From assembly GCA_963205465.1 (NCBI GenBank), contig CAUJKG010000400.1:1-5987 (forward strand): DNA of 5,987 nucleotides, in the 5' to 3' direction. Source of the stretch: Pseudomonadota bacterium. GTDB taxonomy: Bacteria; Pseudomonadota; Alphaproteobacteria; Rhizobiales; Xanthobacteraceae. The position numbers and the translations under genes were made by a program. Below, in pieces: positions 1 to 5,987 of the stretch; the first letter of the stretch is position 1, and every line of letters starts with the position of its first letter. The notes under the pieces are model-generated. The model was given only the letters and a program-made list of their open reading frames with translations, made no database searches and was not told the DNA's origin.

Positions 1-2062
1 GCGGATGCTGCAATCCGCGAACCGCGAAACGCAGGATTCCCTGAAGATGGTTCAGGATCGGGGCGACGTGCACGGCTTCTTCCCGCCCGAAGGCGACCAA
101 CAGGCGCATCAGACCGCCCTCGACCGCACGCCGAACCTCTCTGCCTATACGGGCATGTTCCCGATGGTGAAGGATTCCCTCGGGAACGCCCTTCGAATCA
201 TTCGGCCCGTGGTCGTGATGGACGAAGGCCACCGCGCCATTTCCGATCTCGCCTTCGGCACGCTCTACGGATTCAACCCGTGTTTCGTGCTGGAGCTGAC
301 GGCCACGCCGCAGGATGTGCAGCCGCGCGGCGGCCGCAATCCGCGAGAAGGCCGCTATGCCAATGTGCTGGTGGAAGTGACGGGGCGCGAGCTGGACCGT
401 GAGGGCATGATAAAGATGCCGCTCAACCTCGATCCCCGGCAGGGCAATGACTGGAAGGCGACGCTGAACGCAGCCCTTGCCAAGCTCAACGCGCTCGATG
501 CCGAAGCCCGGCAACTGCGAGCCGATACGGGCCGCTATATTCGCCCGATCATGCTGATCCAGGTCGAGCGCACGGGCGCGGATCAGCGCGAAAGCGGCCA
601 TATCCACGCCGAGGACGTGAAGGAATGGCTCCTGACGGCAGGTTTCGATCAGGCGGAAATCGCGATCAAAACCGCGCAGCAGAACGATCTCAACGATCCG
701 GAAAATCACGACCTCTTGTCGCCCACCAACCGCGTGCGGGCGATCATCACGAAACAGGCCCTGCAAGAGGGCTGGGATTGCCCCTTCGCCTATGTGCTGT
801 GCAGCCTTGCCGCCAGCGCCAACCTCAAGGCCATGACTCAGCTTGTCGGCCGCATTCTCCGCCAGCCCGGCGCGCTCAAAACGGACGTTGAAGCGCTCGA
901 TGAGTGCCACATCATCACGCATCACGCCGATACTGCGACGGTCGTCGGTGCCATTAAAGACGGCCTCGAACAGGACGGCCTCGGCGATCTGGTCCTGCGC
1001 GTGACGCAGGACGACAAGAGCGGGACAGGTAAGACGGCCCGCAGGATCAATCGCCGCCCGGCTTTCGCCTCCACGGAAATCTACCTGCCCAAGGTGATGG
1101 TGGTGGAAAGCGGCGACGCGCGCGAGCTGGACTACGAGACGGATGTGCTTTCCGCGCTCGACTGGCGGGGCTTCGATCCGCAGGACATCGCGGATCGGGT
1201 GCCCGAAAACGCACAGGCGGCGGAAAGCCAGCTCCAACGGATCAGGCTTGCCGAGGACGGCGACGAATTATTCGTCGGCGAGACTGTCGCCGCCAACGCG
1301 GAAATCCTCGCCTTCGATCCGGCGCATGCTGTCCGGATGATTTCCGACATCGTGCCGAATCCCTTCGTCGGCCGCGAGATTGTCGGCGCGACGGTTGCGG
1401 CCCTGCGGGCGCGGGGCTTCGATGACGCGAAGCTCGGCCTGCTCGCTAGCCTGATCGTGGAAGAGCTGCGCAAGGGCCTCGAAGCGGCGCGAAACGAGCG
1501 CGCCGAAGCCCTGTTCAAGGCCGAGGTAGCGGCGGGACACATCCAGTTCCGCTTGCGGCTCGATGGCCGCAACTGGCGAATGCCGTTCAGCATCGAAACG
1601 ACAGAACCGGAGAACGCGCGCCAGCTCCTGAACCGCGCGGGCGGCCCGCTCGAAAAGAGCCTGTTCACGCCGGTCTACGAGAACGAGCTGAACAGCGACG
1701 AGCGGGATGTGGCGGTCTATCTCGACGGTGAGAAGACTCTGGCCTGGTGGCACCGCAATGTCGCGCGGACGCAATACGGCATTCAGGGGTGGAAGAAGGC
1801 CAAAATCTATCCGGATTTCATCTTCGCCGTGCAACGCGACGGCGAAGCGAAGCGGATCACGGTGCTGGAAACGAAGGGCGACCAGCTCGACAATCTCGAC
1901 ACCGCCTACAAGCGCGAGGCGCTGGCGTTTCTCTCGGGCCATTTTGAATGGGACGAGGCAACGCCGGTCGGCGAATTGGAACTGGTCAACAACGGCGAAG
2001 CCGTGGAAGGCACCTTAATCCTGATGAGCGAATGGAAGGCGAAACTGCCCGCGTATCTCTGA
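1..2062 (+). CDS. DExH helicase fused to PD-(D/E)XK nuclease, type III Res-like (5'-truncated)
   Basis: Likely an ATP-driven DNA translocase/endonuclease related to the Res subunit of type III restriction enzymes. Residues are counted from the ATG at 5, which is probably internal because the frame is open to the window edge and no P-loop precedes motif II. Visible motifs are motif II DEGH (73-76), motif III LTATP (98-102), motif V with QEGWDC (254-259) and motif VI QLVGRILRQ (279-287), so the end of RecA lobe 1 and all of lobe 2 are present. A middle region (about 310-590) has no motif I recognise. The C-terminus carries a nuclease core, YPDF (D604) followed by ETKG (E622, K624), preceded by a WWHRN segment typical of Res proteins. 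Family members are usually about 900-1000 residues, so some 200-300 are missing upstream. It is followed after 21 nt by the small gene. The family call is firm; a true restriction role is inferred. Confidence 0.92.
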   Translation, partial: RMLQSANRETQDSLKMVQDRGDVHGFFPPEGDQQAHQTALDRTPNLSAYTGMFPMVKDSLGNALRIIRPVVVMDEGHRAISDLAFGTLYGFNPCFVLELTATPQDVQPRGGRNPREGRYANVLVEVTGRELDREGMIKMPLNLDPRQGNDWKATLNAALAKLNALDAEARQLRADTGRYIRPIMLIQVERTGADQRESGHIHAEDVKEWLLTAGFDQAEIAIKTAQQNDLNDPENHDLLSPTNRVRAIITKQALQEGWDCPFAYVLCSLAASANLKAMTQLVGRILRQPGALKTDVEALDECHIITHHADTATVVGAIKDGLEQDGLGDLVLRVTQDDKSGTGKTARRINRRPAFASTEIYLPKVMVVESGDARELDYETDVLSALDWRGFDPQDIADRVPENAQAAESQLQRIRLAEDGDELFVGETVAANAEILAFDPAHAVRMISDIVPNPFVGREIVGATVAALRARGFDDAKLGLLASLIVEELRKGLEAARNERAEALFKAEVAAGHIQFRLRLDGRNWRMPFSIETTEPENARQLLNRAGGPLEKSLFTPVYENELNSDERDVAVYLDGEKTLAWWHRNVARTQYGIQGWKKAKIYPDFIFAVQRDGEAKRITVLETKGDQLDNLDTAYKREALAFLSGHFEWDEATPVGELELVNNGEAVEGTLILMSEWKAKLPAYL

Positions 2063-2074
2063 CAGCGCGGTATT

Positions 2075-2080
2075 GGGGGG
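2075..2080 (+). promoter_or_regulatory. G-run ribosome binding site of the small gene
   Basis: A run of six G sits 3 nt before the ATG at 2084, in the 21-nt gap after the helicase stop. It is Shine-Dalgarno-like but unusually close to the start, so initiation may be weak or depend on ribosomes finishing the upstream gene. Confidence 0.45.
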
Positions 2081-2083
2081 CGT

Positions 2084-2299
2084 ATGGAATTCGATCCAGC
2101 ATTATCATTCTCGGACAACCTTGCCCGTTTCCGAGCGGAAGCGGAGCGCATCGATGCTGATTGCGCCCGCATTCTATTCGACAATCTGGCGCTGCTGGCA
2201 CGCGACGGTGATGCGACACGCACCCGGCAGGCCGTTCAGGAGTTCAACCGGGCGGTCCTCGCCGCGCTCGACGGCCTGCCGGAAGGGCCTGCGGCATGA
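2084..2299 (+). CDS. Small acidic helical protein, unknown function (71 aa)
   Basis: I do not recognise a family. The protein has 13 Asp/Glu against 8 Arg, no Lys or His and one Cys (C27). It looks like two amphipathic helices, about residues 8-40 and 43-63, joined by a short RDGD turn, with a Pro/Gly/Ala-rich tail. There is no signal peptide or membrane segment. The ATG at 2084 is chosen because it gives this coherent helical composition, has a G-run just upstream, and ends in an ATGA overlap with the ATPase gene. That overlap suggests translational coupling and a fixed stoichiometry. By position it resembles the small middle component next to the SMC-like ATPase in Lamassu / ABC-three-component systems; this is an analogy of layout, not demonstrated homology. 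An adaptor role between helicase-nuclease and ATPase is possible. A real gene is likely; its function is open. Confidence 0.75.
   Translation: MEFDPALSFSDNLARFRAEAERIDADCARILFDNLALLARDGDATRTRQAVQEFNRAVLAALDGLPEGPAA
2281..2287 (+). promoter_or_regulatory. Ribosome binding site of the Rad50-like gene
   Basis: GGAAGGG lies 8 nt before the ATG at 2296, inside the end of the small gene. This is good Shine-Dalgarno match and spacing. It supports the ATPase start that overlaps the upstream stop as ATGA, and shows the gene can be initiated directly as well as by reinitiation. Confidence 0.65.
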
Positions 2300-4794
2300 G
2301 CCGGTATTTTCTCGCCTCCGCCGCCATTGAGGGATTTCGCGGCATAAATAATGACGGCGATCCTCTCGTGCTGAAGTTCAAGCACGATGCCGTCAATTCC
2401 GTCCATGCGCCGAACGGGGTCGGCAAAAGCTCGATCTTCGAAGCGCTGCACTTCGCCCTGCATGGCACGGTGCCTCGCCTGGAAGGGATGCAGGACGCCG
2501 AACAGGGTGCCAGCTACATCGTCAATAAGTTCCATCCGGCGCAACAGGCGACGGTCGCCCTTGTTTTCAAGAGCGATGACGGCACGCCCGACGTGTCGAT
2601 CACCGTCACCCGGACGACGGCGGGCGGACGGGTCGTCACATCTCCTTCCGGCCATGCCGATCCGGACAGCTTCCTCACCGATCTTTGCGAAGATTTCGTG
2701 CTGGTCGATTACCCGCGCTTTGCCTCCCTCGTGGACTGCTCGGCACTGGAGCGCGGGCGCTCTTTCGCCTCGTTGGTCGGCATGAGCCGGTATTCCCAGC
2801 TACGGCAGGCGCTCGACGGGGCCAAGAACACCCGCAACATCAACGGTGATCTTGGGCTGTCCACGCTCGACACTGAAGTGACCGCCGAAAACCGCGCCTT
2901 GGGGGCCGTTGAACAGCGCATCCTCGCCGCGCATCAGGAAGTGACCAGCGCGGCCGGCGGCCAGATGGCGGATACCGCCGCGTTGAAAGCGCAGGTGACG
3001 GCGGGACTATCGGGCATTGCGCTCTTCGCGTCGTTGCTCGCCAACGCCTCGGTGATGGACCTAGATTTTGACGCCGCTGAAAAGATCGTCGATCAGGAAG
3101 AAGGCGGCGCGGCGCGAAAAACCCTCGACGGCCTCAACACCACCGTCGCGACCCTCGGCGGCTTGCAGGTCTCGGCGGCGGAACTTGCCGAGGTCGACGC
3201 GCTGGTGACGGCGGCGAAGGCGCGCGACGAGGCGATGCGCAAAGTCGGTGCCGCCAGCCTGCACGCCTTGCTGAAAGACGCGCTCGCGGTCGTAAACAGT
3301 GCGGACTGGCACGATCCGAAGGTCTGCCCCGTCTGCGAGAAGGCAGACGACGGGCCGCTTCAGGATCAACTGGAAGCGAAGATCGCGCTTTACGACGAGG
3401 CCGAACAGCTCGACGCGGAGCTGAAACGGCAGGTGCTAAGCGCGGGGTGTGTCAGCAAGCTCCGGCAGCTTGAAGAGCAAGCGCGTCTCGGCGTTGCGGA
3501 TGCTGGTCGCATCGCGCCGGTCCTGACGCTGGCCGCGCGCCAGTCGTCGGTTTCGACGGCGGACCTGGAACGCGCGAAGGATGCACTTGGCGCACTCGAC
3601 GCGAAGCGCGTTGACGTGCTCGCGGCAGTCAATGCCGAGATCGCGGCGCTGCAAGTCAGCTTGCCGCCGTCACTCGTCGCCGTCACCCGCACCCTCGGGC
3701 AGGCCAAGCAGTTCCGCGACGCCATGAACGAATACGAGCGGACCCTTCCGGCGCTCGCGGCGAAACGGGCCAAGCTCGCGAAGCTCAATCGCTGGAAGTC
3801 GTTCATCACGAACGTAGCCGGGCAGTTCGCAACGGCGGAAAGCGCGCTAGCCAACGCGCGCATCACGGATATACAGGCAAGTTGTCAGGAGCTTTTCGGA
3901 CATCTGGTGCGCGGCGGTCCGGACGTGCGGCCGACGCTAAACCGGGCGCAGAATACCGAGCAGGTGGATTTGAAGCTCGCCGATTTCTTTGGCCTTCCGA
4001 ACCAAAGCGCGCGGGCGCTCCTCTCGGAGAGCTACCGCAATGCCGTCGCCGCCTCTATCTTCATGGCGGCGGCCACCCGGCATCAAGGCGTGCCGCGCTT
4101 CATGGTGTTGGATGATGTGACGTCAAGTTTCGATGCCGGACATCAATTTAGCCTGATGGATACGATCCGGACGAAACTGCGTTTTGGTGCAGCGAACGGT
4201 CTGCCCGGCGGGCTTCAGTTCATCATTCTCAGCCATGATACGAGCCTTGAGAAGTATTTCGACCGGCTCAACGGCACGGCAGAATGGAATCACCAGAAAC
4301 TGCAAGGCATGCCGCCTCGTGGACGGCTGATGATCGCCGCGCAGCAGGCGGATCGCCTGAAGGCACAGGCGGAACAATACCTGAACGCGGGACAGATAGA
4401 CATCGGAGAGCCGTTTGTCCGCCAGTATCTTGAATACAAGCTCGGCCAGATCATCACCCGTCTGGAGATTCCAGTGCCGCCCGATTATGCGACGCGGGGC
4501 GACAAGCGCACCTTGTCCACCTATGTGGACGCGATCACGGCGGCGGTCGCGCTCTATCAGGCGGCGGGGCGCTGCGTCCTCTCCGCCCAACAGATCACCG
4601 ACCTTCAGAACCACCACATGCCTTCCATCATGGCGAACTATGTCAGCCACTATGAGACAGGCGCAGGCAATCCATTCAACGCCTATGCTTTGCTCGGCGT
4701 TCTGCAAAGTGTGGACGCGCTCGCCGATTGTTTCTGTTGGACCGATCCTGCCAACAATCAGCGGAAGTATTATCGACGACTTGATCGGCAGTAA
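2296..4794 (+). CDS. Rad50/SMC-like ABC ATPase with CPVC zinc-hook motif
   Basis: An 832-residue cytoplasmic ATPase of the Rad50/SbcC/RecF-like ABC class, expected to dimerise on ATP and bind or tether DNA. The N-terminal head half opens with a FRGI strand and a Walker A at 38-46 (APNGVGKSS), where the usual first Gly is Ala38. Helical arms, about 170-340 and 350-540, are Ala/Glu/Lys/Arg-rich and meet at C344-P-V-C347, a CxxC apex like the Rad50 zinc hook. The C-terminal head half has a signature-like LSESY (576-580), Walker B LDD (605-607), a D-loop SSFD (610-613) and H-loop His647. Residues about 655-832 form an extra, probably helical domain I cannot name. Rad50 itself is often 850-1300 residues, so the arms are short. 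The start is fixed by the ATGA overlap with the small gene and a good ribosome binding site. The ATPase class is firm; a defence role comes from context. Confidence 0.93.
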   Translation: MSRYFLASAAIEGFRGINNDGDPLVLKFKHDAVNSVHAPNGVGKSSIFEALHFALHGTVPRLEGMQDAEQGASYIVNKFHPAQQATVALVFKSDDGTPDVSITVTRTTAGGRVVTSPSGHADPDSFLTDLCEDFVLVDYPRFASLVDCSALERGRSFASLVGMSRYSQLRQALDGAKNTRNINGDLGLSTLDTEVTAENRALGAVEQRILAAHQEVTSAAGGQMADTAALKAQVTAGLSGIALFASLLANASVMDLDFDAAEKIVDQEEGGAARKTLDGLNTTVATLGGLQVSAAELAEVDALVTAAKARDEAMRKVGAASLHALLKDALAVVNSADWHDPKVCPVCEKADDGPLQDQLEAKIALYDEAEQLDAELKRQVLSAGCVSKLRQLEEQARLGVADAGRIAPVLTLAARQSSVSTADLERAKDALGALDAKRVDVLAAVNAEIAALQVSLPPSLVAVTRTLGQAKQFRDAMNEYERTLPALAAKRAKLAKLNRWKSFITNVAGQFATAESALANARITDIQASCQELFGHLVRGGPDVRPTLNRAQNTEQVDLKLADFFGLPNQSARALLSESYRNAVAASIFMAAATRHQGVPRFMVLDDVTSSFDAGHQFSLMDTIRTKLRFGAANGLPGGLQFIILSHDTSLEKYFDRLNGTAEWNHQKLQGMPPRGRLMIAAQQADRLKAQAEQYLNAGQIDIGEPFVRQYLEYKLGQIITRLEIPVPPDYATRGDKRTLSTYVDAITAAVALYQAAGRCVLSAQQITDLQNHHMPSIMANYVSHYETGAGNPFNAYALLGVLQSVDALADCFCWTDPANNQRKYYRRLDRQ

Positions 4795-4820
4795 TCGCCG
4801 AAATTGCTAAATATGGCGTA

Positions 4821-4827
4821 GGGGGAG
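4821..4827 (+). promoter_or_regulatory. Ribosome binding site of the GHKL ATPase gene
   Basis: GGGGGAG lies 6 nt before the ATG at 4834, and an in-frame TGA at 4828-4830 rules out any start further upstream. Together these fix the start of the fourth gene. The 39-nt gap from 4795 to 4833 holds no other clear signal: I see no good -35/-10 pair and no U-tract terminator. Confidence 0.65.
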
Positions 4828-4833
4828 TGAGCG

Positions 4834-5987
4834 ATGGCATCCGAACAGCAGTTGCTGGCATTTGATCAGCGTTTCTTGGACCGCCATGCCGGCCCAATCA
4901 TTTCTGATCTTTCGGTCGCCTTGGTCGAACTTGTCGCGAATGCTTGGGATGCCTACGCGACAGAGGTGGACATAACTTGGCCAACAAATGACGGTGCCCG
5001 GAAATTCTCGATTAAGGATAACGGTCGCGGCATGACCGCCGCGCAGTTCGAGCAGCGCTGGGGCGTCTTTGATTATAATCGGGTAAAGGCCGAGGGCGAG
5101 TATGTCTCCCCACCCACAGAACTCCCGGAATTGGCGCCGCGCCGAGTATACGGACGCAATGGTAGAGGGCGGCACGGCGGCTTCGCCTTCTCCAATCCCT
5201 ATGAAATAATCATAGAGGCCGCCGGCGAAAAAGTAGCCTATCGGGTTTCCAGGGGCGGGCAGCGCCCCTTCAATTGGGAAGTCATTAAGCGTGAACAGAG
5301 CACCGGGCACGGTGTGGAAATTCGCGCGGTAGAATCGACGCGGTTACGGCTTAGCGCCGCTGATGTTCGAGAGGTGCTTGGAACACGCTTTCTGACAGAC
5401 CCGAACTTCAAGGTGTCGGTGGACAGCCAGCCCGTCACTTTCGATGACATTCCCCAAGATTTTTTGCGGGAGAGCTTCGTCGATATCCCCGATATCGGTC
5501 GTGCGACAATCCTCATGATCGACTCGCAGCGGGCCGACCGGACAACGCGGCAGCACGGTATCGCTTGGCATGTCAACAACCGGCTGGTCGGTGATTGCGG
5601 CTGGCGCGGCACCGACTATGAACGCGTGCTCGACGGGCGAACGAGCGAAGCCAAGCGCTTCACGTTCATCGTCTTTGCCGACTTCTTGGCGGACAGCGAT
5701 GCCGTGCTGCCAGACTGGTCGGGGTTCCAGCCCAACAATGAAATCTGGAAGAAGACCCAGATCGCCGTTCAGGACAAAATTCGCGAAGAAATTGCTGCGT
5801 TCAATTTCGAGCGGCGTTCGGAAGCCAAGGAGGCGGTTCGCGAACGCTATGCCTCTACTGTCGTCAGGATAGCTCCGAGCGCGCGTGAGCGGTGGAACAG
5901 CTTTGTCGATCAAGTCATCGATACCTGCCCCGGCATCTCTCCCGAACAGATAGATCAAGTGGCTGGCATTCTTGCTAACTTGGAGGC
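4834..5987 (+). CDS. GHKL ATPase, MutL/Hsp90/MORC-like (3'-truncated)
   Basis: The reading frame is open from the ATG at 4834 to the window edge, giving 384 complete codons; the C-terminus is missing. The Bergerat ATP-binding fold is clear. The N-box is E32-LVAN36-AWD39-A, the Mg/ATP-binding D62-N-G-R-G-M67 follows, and the ATP lid holds a Gly-rich G107-RNGRGRHGG-F117 motif. A STGHGVEI strand (156-163) closes the domain. A Pro-rich loop (92-102) enlarges the lid. Residues about 195-300 look like the S5-fold transducer domain of MutL/Hsp90; WHVNNRLVG (245-253) resembles the MutL FVNGR strand. It lacks the phosphoacceptor and sensor architecture of a histidine kinase. Such proteins dimerise on ATP to form clamps, and prokaryotic MORC-like members occur in restriction-type operons. 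It lies 39 nt after the Rad50-like gene. Early codons are less GC-rich than in the upstream genes. The missing C-terminus could carry a nuclease or dimerisation domain. Confidence 0.92.
   Translation, partial: MASEQQLLAFDQRFLDRHAGPIISDLSVALVELVANAWDAYATEVDITWPTNDGARKFSIKDNGRGMTAAQFEQRWGVFDYNRVKAEGEYVSPPTELPELAPRRVYGRNGRGRHGGFAFSNPYEIIIEAAGEKVAYRVSRGGQRPFNWEVIKREQSTGHGVEIRAVESTRLRLSAADVREVLGTRFLTDPNFKVSVDSQPVTFDDIPQDFLRESFVDIPDIGRATILMIDSQRADRTTRQHGIAWHVNNRLVGDCGWRGTDYERVLDGRTSEAKRFTFIVFADFLADSDAVLPDWSGFQPNNEIWKKTQIAVQDKIREEIAAFNFERRSEAKEAVRERYASTVVRIAPSARERWNSFVDQVIDTCPGISPEQIDQVAGILANLE

Larger units (their letters stand above)
1..5987 (+). other. Putative four-gene operon, candidate anti-phage/restriction-type locus
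   Basis: All four genes point the same way with gaps of 21 nt, a 4-nt overlap and 39 nt, so shared transcription is likely; the promoter must lie left of the window. Gene content is helicase-nuclease, small acidic protein, Rad50-like ATPase and MORC/MutL-like ATPase. Both outer genes are cut by the window, so the locus extends in at least their missing parts. The tight packing is seen directly; the common function and defence role are inferred from the protein families. Confidence 0.7.

Noticed and set aside
5..7. ATG at base 5 as the true start of the helicase
   Set aside because: The frame is open to the left edge, no ribosome binding site is visible in the 4 bases before it, and the essential P-loop would be missing.
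1132..1942. Long overlapping antisense frames opposite the helicase-nuclease gene
   Set aside because: They lie opposite a gene with clear protein motifs, have Arg/Ser/Ala-rich low-quality translations and lack ribosome binding sites; long antisense frames are expected in GC-rich coding DNA.
2075..2080. G6 run (and G5 at 4821-4825) as phase-variable tracts
   Set aside because: Both are short and outside the reading frames; they are better explained as Shine-Dalgarno-like sites.
4123..4707. 194-codon antisense frame opposite the end of the Rad50-like gene
   Set aside because: The sense strand here encodes Walker B, D-loop and H-loop motifs; the antisense product shows no domain.
4785..4801. 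TCGGC/GCCGA inverted repeat with a 7-nt loop over the stop of the Rad50-like gene, considered as a terminator
   Set aside because: Only five base pairs, no following T-run and a downstream gene 33 nt away; too weak to call.
5344..5958. 204-codon antisense frame in the right part
   Set aside because: The sense frame carries a continuous GHKL ATPase with ordered motifs and an S5-like strand, so the antisense frame is a shadow.
4834..5987. Sensor histidine kinase as identity of the fourth gene
   Set aside because: The ATPase domain is N-terminal, no DHp His region or sensor/membrane segment precedes it, and an S5-like transducer follows, as in MutL/Hsp90.

Overview
The window is almost wholly coding, with four same-strand genes packed end to end on the + strand. 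The G+C-rich, GC3-biased codon use and Shine-Dalgarno-like leaders fit a high-GC proteobacterium, perhaps an alphaproteobacterium. That is only an impression from composition; no marker gene is present to fix the taxon.

Layout: (1) 1-2062 is the C-terminal part, about 685 residues, of a large DExH superfamily II helicase fused to a PD-(D/E)XK nuclease domain, resembling the Res subunit of type III restriction enzymes. Its N-terminus and P-loop lie upstream of the window. (2) 2084-2299 is a 71-residue acidic, mostly helical protein that I do not recognise. (3) 2296-4794 is an 832-residue Rad50/SMC-like ABC ATPase with split head motifs, coiled-coil arms, a CPVC zinc-hook-like apex and a C-terminal extension of about 180 residues. 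(4) 4834-5987 is the first 384 codons of a GHKL-fold ATPase (MutL/Hsp90/MORC-like) that runs off the right edge. Gaps are 21 nt, a 4-nt ATGA overlap and 39 nt, with no convincing terminator or internal promoter, so the genes look like one operon.

Interpretation: a restriction-type helicase-nuclease, a small partner protein, a DNA-tethering Rad50-like ATPase and a MORC/MutL-like clamp ATPase form a set typical of anti-phage or anti-plasmid systems. Prokaryotic MORC/MutL-like GHKL ATPases are known from restriction-modification-type operons with helicases and nucleases. The small gene coupled to an SMC-like ATPase resembles the layout of Lamassu / ABC-three-component systems. I do not recognise this exact four-gene combination as a named system. 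A plausible but untested model is that the two dimerising ATPases sense or clamp foreign DNA and license the translocating nuclease to cut it. A modification methyltransferase or other self-marking gene may lie outside the window.

I saw no tRNA, rRNA, CRISPR array, insertion sequence or attachment site.
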